This document shows positions 1-12,419 of a stretch of 64,000 bases of DNA, one piece after another (the stretch's first letter is position 1; every line of letters begins with the position of its first letter). Below the pieces are notes generated by a model. The model did not search any database. It was not told the DNA's origin and was given only the letters and a program-made list of their open reading frames with translations. The position numbers and the translations under genes were made by a program. Source of the DNA: Xiphias gladius (lineage: Eukaryota; Chordata; Actinopteri; Istiophoriformes; Xiphiidae); the NCBI RefSeq assembly GCF_016859285.1, contig NC_053410.1, positions 23,451,558-23,515,557 on the forward strand, in the 5' to 3' direction.

Positions 1-172
1 CAACACCTTCAAGCCTGAAGTATCAACAGGCTGTGTTACTTTAAACTGACTTCAGCTTATGACATGTGACTTTAACTGCACCTCAGTTTTAGCAGCTATA
101 AGCGTACAGCCAACTCGCTTATGTAAATCAGAAAACAGCGCAAAGGCAAGTTTACACCCTCCAGTCGCTGGT

Positions 173-305
173 GAAATATACACCGATCAGCCCCAACAGT
201 AAAGCCAGTTACTAGTTTATGTATCCATACACTGTATATACACCATTCAACCACAACATTAAAAGCGGTGAGTGGTTTTAATGTTGTGACTGATCTGTGT
301 ATTTC
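173..305. mobile_element. Short palindromic MITE-like element
   Basis: The two ends are imperfect inverted repeats of about 24 bp (173-198 against 282-305; motif TACACCGATCAG against CTGATCTGTGTA). Inside, 13 bp at 249-287 (CACAACATTAAAA / TTTTAATGTTGTG) can also fold back. A related fragment (AAAACCACTTAGCGGTTTTAA with a TTGTGGCTTATCAG motif) lies near 46460-46500. I infer a small non-autonomous DNA element in the intron upstream of the first visible rnf122-like exon. The family was not identified. Confidence 0.55.
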
Positions 306-1302
306 ATGGGCCAGTTTCACATGTAAAAATCTTATTAGCTGACTGTGTGCATTAACAGACGGCATCTTGTGTGCTCTGAGAAATCTTCTTAAAAATCTTA
401 ACAGATTGGGTTTTAATATTGTAATAAACTACACTCAGGTAATTGTCATGTGTCAATGGGGAGGACTCTCATTGTATTTCATGGAAATATATAGTGCATC
501 ATCTGCAGACAGGTTGGGATTATGTCACTGAACTGCTGTTGATTTTTAGGATTTCTGGAAAAACCCGTTTAACCCATACAGAGGATTTTGTGCTTTGACA
601 ATTTAGCTATCTGTCAGCCAGATATCTGAAAAACCTAAAACTGGACTGTGGAAGTACAGTATGTAAAGTTGGGTTTACAGACAAGTATTGGGTTAAGGAG
701 CATCAGGTAGGACTATGGTGGTGATCTGAATCTGGAGTTTGCCTTGATTTGATGGATTTTGATTGTTTTTTGGTTTTTGTTTTTTATTAGCTATATCTCT
801 GATACTAAAGTACAGAAGGTTATGTTTGCAGAATCAAAGAAATCGAAACTGTCTGATGAGAATGTGTTTCATTGGTCACGCTGGTGTTTTTTTGGTTCTG
901 GCAGAGGAGTAGTTCAAATAGATACCTTGAAGACAAAGCTGCATAGAACACCTGTAATTCAAGCATTTTCAAAGACGTCTCAAACTTCTCAAATGGTGTA
1001 TATCTCAATTAGGGATGAACATTATTATGTGCTCATTGAACCCAGAGTAATGGCAATGTATTTAACCTTTCAACAACGTATGATTAACTTAATAACAAAA
1101 AATTCCGTCAGAATTCTTATACAAGGACGTATTCCTCACAGTGTTAGAGCTGCTCATGATGAGCGTAGTTGCGCAGGCTGTTACTTGAATTTGGCATTGT
1201 GTAAATTCCAGGACTTCAGCTGATTCACACGGCATGATGAGACATGTCCTGAGGAAGACAAATATTTACGGTATGACAACTTTTTTATTCTGTGCTTTAC
1301 AG

Positions 1303-3491
1303 ACTGAGGCGACAAAGTGCAAGAGAACAGTATGGCTACAGTGAGGTAATATGTTAAAGCCATTTCCAGTTTGATTAGTAATTGTAACTCAGTCTATATA
1401 ATTTGCTTTTTTGTCTGCTGAACTATATGCATTTTGTGACAAATCCATTCCTGTCAACAGGTTGTTTTGAAAGGAGCGGGGAAGAAACTGAGCCTTCTTG
1501 GTGTAAGTTGAATACAGAGTGAATGGGATGGGAATGTTGAAAGAGGTATAGCTAACCCATGCTAACCGTCTAAGGGGACAAAATGAATGTGGAAAACATA
1601 CTTAGCGGCTTAGTGACTCAAGAGTTTAAAATGTATCAAAATGAAGCAATGGCTACAATTTTCAGCAACAAATTTATCGCTGTAACAAATATCAGTAAAT
1701 CTGTAATTTGCTTGAAAAACGGGAGTGAATATGTTTCACTGTTAACCACTGTTAACCACACAATGAAATATTTTAGATCCACCTAGGCCTTCCCCAAACC
1801 TGGATAGGAAGTAATATAGATGATATTCCTTTAAGTCGCTACTTAATTTTGGCTGTTTTTGAAGCTGGTTCTGTATGCAGAAAACAGTCCCCACTTTGAG
1901 AAAAGAACACATTTTTGAGTTACAAAAGAGCTAGGGTAATATTTGCAGTGAATCATTTGAGAAAATTTCAATTTGAAATCATGTCTCTTTATCTTTGCCC
2001 CAGGTATTTCTTTCTGAAATGCTGGTGAATGATCTTTTACCCGTTAGCTACTGCTTTGTGACATTTTGATTAGCTAGCTGTAGCAGCTAGCAGCTAGCTA
2101 CCCCGATATGGCTGTCTTGTAAGCTATGTCCCAATTCCATACTTACAGACTACAGGCTTAGTTGGCTTCATTTTAGAGCTTGGTATTGCACCACATTATG
2201 TTACACAGAAATAGAGGAACTACTCACAGCTAACAACAAACTGTAAACTGTGGGAGCTTTGAGAAGATCTCCAAAACTACAAATATTAAATCCTTAGACA
2301 ATCATTTAGCGTTCTCTTTGTTAAAATACTGTATTTGAAATTGGCAGTGGGCTAGTTTGAAATGTCGGTGTACATTTTCTGTCATTACCTGGATGTTAAG
2401 AGGGGTACATTTATTTCTTGTATACCAAATGCAAAAACAGTATATTTTAAGATTGGTAGCACACACTGTACCTTATCAGTATGAATAGGGGGTTATGGCA
2501 GTGATGTAATTATTGCAGTGCAGTCATGGACATTTACATTGGGGATTATTTGAATATAGAATTATACAGTAGTAGTTGCTGAGAATCGTTAAAGTGACAG
2601 GCGTGCTGGTTTCAACTAATTTCATAACCTCTCGTTTCCCCTTTTTTAGCAAACATGTGCGGTGTGTTTAGAAGAGTTCCGCAGCAGGGATGAGCTTGGA
2701 GTGTGCCCATGTTCCCATGCTTTTCACAAGAAGTAAGTTCTACAACTTTGGTTGGTAATCAAACTTTCATCAGTTTGAACAGCGGACTCCATATTTGTGA
2801 ACATGCAAACTGTATTCAAAAGTCACCCTCAAATGAAAGAACTCCACACTTGATTCATTTGTTTAACGGTCTCACACATTAGTAGCTATGCAGCTAATTT
2901 TCTTCACTCAAACATTATGTTCGAGACTGTGGCTGCAAACAGTTTTGGTTGGCTTGTTTTTCTTCAATTGAAACCATGTGGAATAGCATTTTTGGAAAAG
3001 CCATGAAAATGATGAGCAAATTCCTGACAACATATGTCCCTGCATGTTTAAACAAGGGCATGCTTTATGTAAATGAGACCTGTTTTTGCATACAGCATAG
3101 GTGTGACATTGACAGCAATGCTTTAAGACCCGTCTGCTTTTCTTTCTGAGTGATTTTTTTTTGCGTGTATCCCCAGTACCTGTGAACTGTGTAAATATCC
3201 TGTATGTCTGTGTGATCAGTGCCGTTTTGCAACTGTTAATTAAGTTGTGTGAACTTCTGTTTCTTGTCTTGATTCCAAAAGTCTCCACCTAGACGTAACT
3301 TGACGTACCTTCTCTTCCCATGACATGACAAAAGGTGGTAATATGTCTCACATCTGCCTACTTTTCCCAGGTGTCTGCTAAAATGGTTAGAAATCCGCAG
3401 TGTCTGCCCTATGTGCAACAAGCCCATTTGTCGCATCCAGCCTGGCCCCCCACAAGCATCCGAGCGGCCGCAAAGTCTCCTGGAGGTCTGA
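1303..3491 (+). CDS. rnf122: RNF122-like RING-H2 E3 ubiquitin ligase, 3' part (5' exons outside window)
   Basis: Four coding exons: 1303-1345, 1461-1502, 2650-2732 and 3371-3491 (stop TGA 3489-3491). All introns are GT-AG and the phases join cleanly. The exons give LRRQSAREQYGYSE, VVLKGAGKKLSLLG, then a RING-H2 domain (CAVC ... CPCSHAFH ... KKC ... CPMC) split over the last two exons, and a short tail ending SLLEV. Human RNF122 has the same small-exon blocks (GYKE, VVLKG, QTCAVCLEDF, CPMCNKPI), so the family call is firm. RNF24 is a close paralogue that fits less well. Family proteins are short (about 150 residues), single-pass membrane E3 ligases that recruit an E2 through the RING. The exon for the N-terminus and TM helix (NIYMVIFG-type) was not found in 1-1300, so this is a 3' partial. 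The C-terminal tail after CNKPI differs from human RNF122, so an rnf122-like paralogue is possible. Confidence 0.85.
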
Positions 3492-5195
3492 GAGGGGAAT
3501 GTATGTCCAGCAGCACCTCACGCTCTCCACTCAATTGACACCTGTCACTATACAGGATCCTGCTTCACTGTCCAACAGACTGTAGTTTTACTAACATTTT
3601 TGGAGGCAGTGTTACTAAGGAAGTAGTAGTAGCAGGGTTCATTTTTATAAACCGTAAGTACTAATTTTAAGAACCTACCTGGCAAACTATATTTTACACA
3701 AAAAGTGTAAAATGAGTGCACTATACACTGCCCTCAGGAGATTCCACAATGCAATGAAAGATGTAGTGTCTATATCAGCTACATTACTTATTTCTTTACT
3801 GAATGTATGTATTTTCACAGACTACACCTGTCAGTAAAGGCACAAAATGATGATGAAATATAAGTTTGTGATATCCCAGGTTACTCCTAATTATAGGTGA
3901 GTTAATATTATGTTGGGAATAGCGGGGGATTTATCAAAAGGCTCCCTCTCAATCCTATGGCTCACACCCCAGATTAGATGTCCGTATTGTTCTTGTCTTA
4001 TTCTTTATTGTAGCTAGAGCAACTCTGCGTGTCTTTTTCAGTGCGCTTCATTTTAATGTTAGTTACAGTAACGTGCAGGAAAACTGTGGTTGCTTGGCTT
4101 CAACCCCTAAGCTTTGATCACCCATCATGCAGAAACGCCAGTGCAATTTAAAAAAAGTCAGTGACATCAACACAACAGCATCAAGGTTTTTTAGAATTAA
4201 TCATCGTCATCAAAATCAGCATCGTCACCAGCGGTATATTACACTGTTAGTATCATCATCAGACTGTGGAGATACCGGCTAACTGTCACCAGCTAGTAAA
4301 TGCAGGGGCAAGAGCAAGCAGCAGCTTCCATGTCCTGTCCTAACACTTAGATGAAGATCTGACAATATTTGAAGACAGATTTATACATAAATTAAGATAA
4401 TTCCAAATGGTTCACTTACTTTTTCTTGCCACTGTATTCAGGTGGAGTCAGATAATACACTTACAGCTTTAGCAAGAGTCCTTCTGTGTCACTCAAACAG
4501 TTATGTTGTGCCCTCAGCATTGTTGATGCATAGTGACACTTCTGTAACTCAACTAATGAAATTATTTCTGCCTCCATAGCAACTCTGCCTCTGAGAAATG
4601 TTTGTGTAACAGCTTTTTTTCAGTTTGCCCCATAATTATATTCAGCTCCACGTGAATATGATGTGTCTTGATCTTTAGCCACAACTTAAGAGCCTGGAGC
4701 TTGGAAAGAGGAAGATTCAACCACCAGACAACACCAGCTTTGAAGATATCACAACCTGCTTTGGCTCATTGATGCCCCAGATTTGATGGCAAAAGCAGAC
4801 TATAATGACAGATGCGCAGTTGTGGAAAAGAGGACAGTTACAATGAAAATAACCAGAGAGTCCTGTTGGATTTAACAAAATAGGACGATTGTATACTATC
4901 AAGATACAGGGTTGTGTGTATTCTGGCTGTAATCTTCCAGTGTCTCACAGTCAATCAACTCCATCCCACAGTATGTTGCCAAGCTGAATGAAGGTTGTGA
5001 AGCCCTAAATGGCAAGACAGCTGAGTCATATAGGACTTTGTAGAAAAGACAACTACATGCTGTCACATGCCTGATCAGCTAGAACTAAGGGTCCAGAGGT
5101 GACTCAACCACGAAAATAACACACATACAAATATATACATGGTTTTTAAGTTATATTCAATAAACTGTTTTGTATCATAATTCGCTTTCAATAAA
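3492..5195 (+). other. Probable 3'UTR of the rnf122-like gene with two poly(A) signals
   Basis: No coding exon is visible after the stop at 3491. Two AATAAA hexamers at 5159-5164 and 5190-5195, 31 bases apart, are the first strong tandem poly(A) signals. They would give a 3'UTR of about 1.7 kb. This is inferred from position only. Confidence 0.45.
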
Positions 5196-5859
5196 GGGTA
5201 TAGTAACACTTTGACTGTCATTTGTTGGTAGATAGTTGGATGTCATTGATGCTGGTGAGACAGAACTGGACCAACCATTCTTCAATGGAATCTTAGCTCC
5301 CAGTGTCTATAAATTGCTCTGTACTGTAGTGATATAAATAGACACACTGCACTGATATGAAGAGCCTGTTTGAGCTGGTGCCTTTTCTGAGTGAGGTGCC
5401 CCATAAACATCCTTCTCTGTGTCAGAATACTGTGTAAATTGTAAATGTTTTAGAAACACTTTCTGACTTAAGAAAAAAAAATATATCCAATGTTTTGATA
5501 AAGTCATTGTGATCCAAGTCTTTTTTCTAGTTTTGCTACATGGTGATACCTAAAGCTGTTTATTTGTATATTGCCATTGTATATATGGAAAAGTTATACA
5601 ACTGTGCTGTTGGTGCCCTAGCTTTGCTTTAGGTGGGTTGGATTTGGTTGATCTTACTAAACGTGTATGTATGTGACTGAGTATGTACAATATAATCACA
5701 ATATTATCACAGATAAGGTGCCATGTCTAATATACTGTATAAATGTGCCCAAAAAAAATTTTTATTTTCATACCTAAATTTAAAATAGGTTGCTTTTCTA
5801 ATGAAATTCAGTAGGCTGTAAGCTGCCAGGCATAATGCTGCCCTCCGTAGTTTATTTTT

Positions 5860-6440
5860 ATACTTTTCAGCCTCTACGGATGGCAACGTTGCTCTGTAGG
5901 TTGGTCAGTCTGTTGGTCCTCCACTTTGGTCCAGATCGAAATATCTCAGCAATGATTGGATTGCCATTAAATGTTGTAAATACATTCATGGTTCCCGCAA
6001 GATGAATCCAATTGACGCTGGCGATCCGCTGACTTTTCATATAGCACCACGAGCAAGACCAAATCCTCACTTGTCCAGTGAAATATCTCAACATCTACTA
6101 GATGGACTGCCATAAATATTGTGCAGACATTTATGGTCCCTGGAAGATGTATCCTAATGACTTTGCATCTAGCACCATCATCAGCTGGTTAGAATTTTAT
6201 TTTGTCCAATACTTTTTGACCAAATACCTGCAAAACTACTGACATTCCCAGTAGCCTCAGCTGCACTTTTTTTTTAGTGTTAATTAGCAATTGTTAGCAT
6301 GCTAACATGCTAAACTAAGATTATAAGCATGGAAAACGGTCTTCCTGTTAAACGTCAGCATATTAGCATTGTCAATGTAAGCATGTTAGCATGTTAGCAG
6401 TGACATTAGCATTTAGGTCTAAGCGAGCATGGCTGTATAC
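5860..6440 (+). repeat. Percomorph interspersed repeat (GCTAACATGC family)
   Basis: Contains the block CAAATACCTGCAAAACTA, then AATTAGCAATTGTTAGCATG and repeated GCATGTTAGCATG units, which I recognise as a very common spiny-rayed fish interspersed repeat. A diverged inverted copy lies at about 49900-50110. Not coding. Confidence 0.7.
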
Positions 6441-7083
6441 TCTTTGTCGTGTTGGGTAAAGGTCAGTGGAGTGCAAGTAACTGAAGTTTGCTCTGCTAAA
6501 AAGTTTAAATTCTTTTTGGAAGAAGTTTTGTAAGAAAACATCAACAGTCCTAAATTTATTAAATTCTTACTGCCATTTCTTGCTGTATTTAGAAAAGCAA
6601 ATTATGGTATGCTGGACTGTTTCTACAATACCACACTGACAAAGTCCATCAGGGTGTTTACGTTTGATTGTCATGTAGTTGCAGTGTAGTTAGAAAAACC
6701 TCATCCTTCATCACAGGACTCATATATATCCCTTTCCTTTTAACAGTCGCCTCTTCTTTTCTTTACACTCTTTCTGCAACTGTTTATCTAATTTTTCCTC
6801 ACAAATATTAAAACATTCAGGTTTTACCAACCAAATCTTCAGATCAATAGATTATTTGAAGACATTCTTAAGCAATTTTATCAGCAATTTAAGTATCTTG
6901 TCTCCCACAAAAATCTAACAAGACCATCTATATTCTCAATTTTGAACAATGGGCATAACAGACAAAATGTTTCTGAGGTTTAACCACCCAAATCCACCAC
7001 ACAGCCCGTAAAAGTGCAAGCAGCTCACCAGTAAAAATGGATATTGTCAGGAAAATTGATGCCCTGTTGGATCAGAAGGTCAG

Positions 7084-7084
<1 letters not shown>

Positions 7085-7126
<42 letters not shown>
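7085..7126. repeat. (CA)n microsatellite
   Basis: 21 uninterrupted CA units. Confidence 0.97.
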
Positions 7127-7132
<6 letters not shown>

Positions 7133-7498
7133 TTCCAAGTTCTGTTCTTTCAGAGACTGGTTCCTTTGACCCTTTTTATAAAAGTCTGCATAAACTCTCT
7201 CTAAAGACACATCTAGTACTGGTTCTGGGTGAAACCAGAAGCAAACTTGAGACTAAGTCAATTCACATCATCTTCTTCAAGACCAATGTTTCCTTACGGC
7301 TGTTTTATAAGGTTGAATTCTTCTCTCTTCCCGTAAATTCACGGTAATCCCCATAATACCCTTTGCTGTGGAGCTGTACTTACCACTTAACTTAAACCAA
7401 TTGTGAATTCTCAGTTTATTCCAAAGAATTCTCGGTGGGGTTCCCCCATTTCCACAAGCAAGGTTTAACAAAATGAAGTGTTATGAATGTCAATAGCC

Positions 7499-7567
7499 CC
7501 TTTTATACAGCCTTTTTAAGGCAGGAATGTTGCGCCTTTATTCCACCTTGCTGTTCTGTATAAAAGG
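7499..7567. repeat. Short inverted repeat with TATA-like arms
   Basis: Perfect 12-bp arms CCTTTTATACAG (7499-7510) and CTGTATAAAAGG (7556-7567) with a 45-bp spacer. Probably part of a small palindromic repeat. The right arm happens to contain a good TATA box. Confidence 0.5.
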
Positions 7568-7746
7568 TACTAATAACAGGGGTTGGGGTTGAACCTTTAA
7601 GCCGGCAGCAGATGTAGTCACAGTGCTGAATTGATGTCTGTGAAAGACTACAATTATACTTTCTGCATCCTCGAGTACGCGAGGGTCATCTGAGGGTGTA
7701 CACGAGGCTCTGTGTGGACATCCGTGTACCCTCCAATTTGTTGTCC

Positions 7747-8225
7747 CACTATGCTACAATGGCACCAACTGTGCATAGTCAGCACCAAGTGGACTCCAAG
7801 CAGACTACAAAGTAGTATAAAGCCTCAATTATACTCTAAATTATACTCCTTAGCAACTGTGGCTCAGGAGGTAGAGTGGGTCGTCCACTGACCTGAGGGT
7901 AGGTGGCTCGATCCCTGGCTCCTCTAGTCCACCTTGGGCAAGATACTGAACCCCAAATTGCCCCCAATGTATCATCGGCGTGTGAATGCGTGTGTATGAA
8001 TAGAAAGGGCTGTATGTATAGAAAAAGAGCTGTGTGAATGGGGGAGTGTGGCAGTAGTGTAAAGCGCTTTGAGTGGTCAATAAGACTAGAAAAGCGCTAT
8101 ATAAGTGCAGTCCATTCACTGTTTTAACGCACATGCCTAGTTGTTCTTATTATACTAGTTTCTAGTCCACTTGGAGTCCGCTTGGTGCAGATCATGCTCC
8201 GTGGTGCCCTTGTAGTGCAGTTTAA
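7747..8225. mobile_element. Inverted-repeat (foldback) element interrupted by a SINE
   Basis: 7783-7820 and 8150-8187 are inverted copies: 33 of 38 bases match when one is reverse-complemented (core CACCAAG.GGACTCCAAG). Weaker similarity extends outward to about 7747 and 8225. The interval between the arms is almost exactly filled by a tRNA-derived SINE. Inference: an older palindromic element into which the SINE later inserted. A second 15-bp perfect inverted repeat (8138-8152 / 8234-8248, TAGTTGTTCTTATTA) overlaps the right arm. Confidence 0.6.
7855..8119 (+). mobile_element. tRNA-derived SINE
   Basis: An A-box-like TGGCTCAGGAGGTAGAG near 7860 and a B-box-like GGTGGCTCGATCC at 7902-7914 mark a tRNA-derived head. 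The 3' body ends in the characteristic AAAGCGCTATATAAGTGCAG tail seen in many teleost SINEs. It is not a functional tRNA: there is no cloverleaf or anticodon stem. Confidence 0.8.
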
Positions 8226-9593
8226 CACTAGCCTAATAAGAACAACTACGCGCCCATGGTGTCCGCAGCTTTCCACGTGCGTGCAGGCCAGCTTTGTTTG
8301 GTTGAGTGTAAACAAGAGAAACTGGCATAATGATGGGTCTTCCTGACAGTAATGTAGTGCAATCTCTGTTTAACAGGGGATAATAGCAGTTGATTATTCT
8401 AAACCATGGCCTCTGGTCTAATGTGGAGCCCTTCGTGATGTCACTAGAACAAGTAATTCAAAGTCATCATGCCGGTACGAAGACGTAGGACTGAAAAAAT
8501 GTGCACCACACAAAAACACAGACAACACAAAACTATTACACACAGTGAGCAGATGTCTGGAAATTCCCTGTTTATTCATGAAATCAGGATATTTGCACAA
8601 GAACACAATGAGTGTGTTATGAAAGGTTTTCAAGGATGCCAATTCCACATTGACACTGACTAACTGCATGACTTGCAGAGACACTTGGAACACTTGAAAA
8701 GCACACAGCACGACAAATGTGAGTTCTATATTCCCACAGACATTCTTTGGCAGATAGAAAGTTGTCTACATTTCTTAACAGAGAAATCTCTCGAAAGTAA
8801 ATATTTAACCACTAGAAGCCCGAGATATCAGTGAACATTTGGTGTTCTCCACGTAAACTGGCCCTAACAGGGGGAATGTTTAGGAGATAAAGAGAATTAT
8901 GATAAATGGATTCAGTCAGTTGACAGCATTAACAGAAAGCAAACCTGGCCTCCATTAAGCGGCAGAAAGTTTAAGACAAATTTTCTCCTCTTAGGAAATA
9001 TAACGCAGCATAATATGCATCATGCTCTATTGTTTTTTCCGGCCCTAAAAGGAACATTTGAGTCTATTAAATCTGTAGGACAGCCAACATGTTAACTTCC
9101 CATCCTCATACGCAAAGTCCAGCACAAGCTAATCTACTGTTTTTCCTGCCTTTTAATTCACAGGAATTGAAAATGTATCACCACTGAATAAAGTCCCAGG
9201 GTAAATAATGACTTTATCTATCACTTGTTTCATGTTACCAGATTCAAATCAGACCTGATGATGCTGAAGAACAACCATAACAAACTTGCAGGGTTTTTTT
9301 TAATTTTTTTTTTAGAAAAGCTGAAACAGCAAACACCGTCTACAGAATAGATGATTACTGGATGTTTTAAGAAAGAAGCACTTACTATTTTAGACTTGTA
9401 TTTGAACTAAATGTTGACATACAGCCTTTTATGATTCTGACAGAGGCCACAGAACACGCAGAAGTAATGTATTCTGTATTTTCTCTTGGAATTTGGGGGT
9501 TTAAACAACCCAGGGAGGCGTATGTATTCTACAGTTACAGAAAATTGCATTTGCTATATTGTATTCTTTGGAGTAAACAGCAGTCTGATATTT

Positions 9594-9614
9594 AAAAAAA
9601 AAAAAAAAAAAAAG
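9594..9614 (+). repeat. Poly(A) tract A21
   Basis: Uninterrupted homopolymer. No obvious retroelement body directly upstream. Confidence 0.9.
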
Positions 9615-9999
9615 GATTTTTATTTTCCCCCAGAAATATCTACCATTGTAGAGAGGGCTTAAGGTCATCTAGACAACTAATATAAGCTTTACAGAAGATA
9701 TAAAAACAGTTAATCTAATATAAACAGAAGGAAACAAATATGAAGAAAATGATACCACTATATTTGGTGGCTAGTCAAAACATTTCTCAGGGGTGTTTGG
9801 CTTTGCTGGCGATGATTGGACCCATGACTTCAGAATTTCTGAAATCCTGGCTACAGCTCTCCAGGGGTTAATGTACTAACTTGCAATTTTTCCCTTTAAA
9901 TATAAAAAATATGAGTCAATAACATGAGTTAATACACTAAACATTTTTTCCACAAGAGGCACAACTGCCAACAAACTTCATGTAATGTGTACAACTAAG

Positions 10000-10135
10000 G
10001 GTGGTCTGGTAGCTTAGGGATTTGGTGTCGTCTATGAACCGCAATGTGTCTGGTTCAAGTCAAGCCAGGGACCTTTATTGCAAGTCATACCTTATCTCTC
10101 TACTGTCATTAAATGCCCACAAAATAGTTTTAAAA
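10000..10135 (+). mobile_element. tRNA-derived SINE, second family
   Basis: GGTGGTCTGGTAGCTTAGGG resembles an A-box region and TGGTTCAAGTC at 10051-10061 is a B-box. It is followed by CAGGGACCTTTATTGCAAGT and a TCTCTCT stretch. I recognise this layout as a common teleost tRNA-derived SINE, diverged here. Confidence 0.65.
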
Positions 10136-10991
10136 CTTGTTGTTAACTAGATTCATTTAATTAATTCATCTTCAAAATTTTCTGTCTTGAACACTCTTCA
10201 CTTCTCTTTCTTCCTCACATCCGTGCAGTTGATACCAGTTGATACCACTTTCTCCAATGCAGAACATTTTCTCCATTTCTATAGCAGCAACTGTTTGTGT
10301 AGTAATAAGTCTGTGGTATGTCTGATTCAGCTGCTCATACCCGCTGATGCTCCTCAAAGATATAAGATACTACTGGAAAACAGGAGAGCCCGCATTATCT
10401 TCACACACACAGGCTTTTTCAGTAACATCGCATGCAAAGCAGACAGTGGTGAAGGTGTAATGCTGCTGGTGCCAGACAGATTAAAATGGGGAGTGAAAAC
10501 GATGATTACATTTGGAAACACACAAAGAGTTTAAGTGCAACAAGTAAACTTGAAATAATTTGACAGTCCGCTTCAGACTATCTACAAATGTAGCTGGATG
10601 AGAAGGCTAGTAGGCTTGATAGATGACCATCTTGGTTTGTATTACAGTTATTAAGGAGCGGAGTAAGATTAGTTGATTCATACCACTCCAGTGGCACAAT
10701 CAGAATGCATTCACCACCAGTGACTGTATATAAAGATTCCAACACATCAGCTTTGTGATGTGATGATGTTAATGATGTGAATACTGTCAGTAAATCGGGG
10801 CTCATCTCTAAACTCTCCCCTTTAACATATTATGATGCAAAACCTAAGGATGATGTCATACCATGTGTTCATTCTGTTCAAAAGGGATCTTCAGTAAAAC
10901 TCTCATTTTAACTGGAGTTTTTTACTAATACTGTAAAACTGTAAAATAATTTGATTTCTCAATTTTTTTAGACAAGTTGAAAACTGGTTAA

Positions 10992-11397
10992 AGGTGCTAT
11001 ATGCAAGTTTTCTGCAATTGCTACATAGCCAACGTTATCATTAACAGCTGTTTACTTACCAGTGTAAAAGAAACGTTGCTGGTTCACCATCAAACTTCAT
11101 CCATTTACTCGCTAAGAGTTGTCTCCAGCGGTAGAAAGCGACACCAATGTTAACTGTTGTTCGGCTTCTATTTCTATCACTTCTTTTCTTCTATTAAAGT
11201 TAGCGGGCTAGCTGGTTAGCCTGGTTAGCCTGTCTCGCCACTTTTCAATAGTGAGTCACTGTAGAGTCCAGTCTGCCCTAAATAACTTGTATTGTAAAGG
11301 CAACAATGGCTGAAACTCTTAGCAAGTAACCATCACCACCATCTGCTTCCGGCAAGAAACCACGTTTGGCTGCAGAGAAAACTTACATATAGCACCT
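10992..11397. mobile_element. MITE flanked by TTAA (piggyBac-like non-autonomous candidate)
   Basis: Terminal inverted repeats TAAAGGTGCTATATGCAAG... (from 10989) and its near-perfect complement ending at 11400 (22 of 23 bases match over 10989-11011 against 11378-11400). TTAA lies at both ends (10988-10991 and 11398-11401), compatible with a TTAA target duplication. As TTAA is palindromic and joins the inverted repeat, the exact end is uncertain. No transposase is encoded. Confidence 0.65.
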
Positions 11398-11434
11398 TTA
11401 AGAGTAATTTGTAAAGATGCACTCTTTTTAAAGG

Positions 11435-11817
11435 ACCAGTGTATAGAATTTAGGGGGATTTATTAGCAGAATCTTAATATTCATAATTGTGTTTTTAGTA
11501 GTGCATATCTCCTGAAGAATTAACCTGAAACCACAACATGAAGAAAAATCGTCGTGTTCTCATTAGCTTAGAATGAGCCCTTCATTTCTACATAGGGAGC
11601 AGGTCCTCTTCCATGGAGCCCACCATGTTGTGCGGCCATGTTTCTACGGTAGCCCAAAACGGACAAACCAAACACTGGCTCTAGAGAGGGCCTTTCGCGT
11701 GTTTAAGTTACCTGAAGGCCACCGTACGCTTGGAAAGGTTGGGGTGAGGGGAGGGATATTCAGTTGGTCACATTTTGCAACCTTACCACTAGACGTCACT
11801 AATTCCTACACACTGGT
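11435..11817. mobile_element. MITE, CCAGTGTATAG-type
   Basis: Left end ACCAGTGTATAGAATT and right end AATTCCTACACACTGGT are imperfect inverted repeats. The interior includes the TTGCAACCTTACCACTAGA stretch common to a widespread teleost MITE. It begins only about 35 bp after the preceding MITE. Open frames within it are not genes. Confidence 0.65.
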
Positions 11818-12019
11818 ATAATATTCAATTAAATGCAATACAGTTATATTTATATATGCCAAATTGTAACAGAAATTATCTCAGGGCACTTTTCATATGG
11901 AGCAGGTCTAGACCGTACTCTTTAAAGTTATATTTACAGAGAAACTCCCTTTTTAACTGGTAGAAACCTTGAACAGAACCCAGTTCAGGGTGGACGCCCA
12001 TCTGCCTCGACTGGTTAGG

Positions 12020-12214
12020 TTGAGAGAGAAAGAGAGAGGGGCAGAAGAGAGAGAAAGAAAAAGAGGGGGGGTTGGGGCAGGAGGGAGGAAAGAGAACATC
12101 TTACAATTCAGGTTCCACATTAAGATGTATAATAATAATGAGACTAAGAATAAATCTAATAATAATAATAATACTCACACTAAATATAATAATAATAATG
12201 ATAATGATAATAAT
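12020..12214. repeat. GA-rich low complexity followed by AAT-rich microsatellite
   Basis: 12020-12095 is almost pure purine on the plus strand. 12129-12214 is an imperfect (AAT)n/(AATG)n array. Confidence 0.9.
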
Positions 12215-12419
12215 TGAAGCAGTGGATCCTAGGGGCGGTAGGTGGTTTGAGGACACAGATCCAGACTCTGCAGCACCAGGGGCAGAACTACCTGCAGAAA
12301 GCGACAGGAGGAGAGAGGAGAGAGGAGAGAAACCACAAGACTACAGGAAATAGAAGTCAAGTTAGTAACAACCATTGATAGGATATGAATGTGTACAGAT
12401 GGAGAGAGAGAGGAGAGAG

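Noticed and set aside
759..1223. 154-codon plus-strand open frame, hydrophobic at its start
   Set aside because: It lies in the intron before the first visible rnf122-like exon, starts in a T-rich run and matches no family. It is not the missing TM exon: no NIYMVIFG-like sequence and no usable donor in frame.
7855..8119. Possible tRNA gene from A- and B-box-like sequences
   Set aside because: The boxes belong to a SINE head; no cloverleaf and a SINE tail is present. The same applies at 10000-10135.
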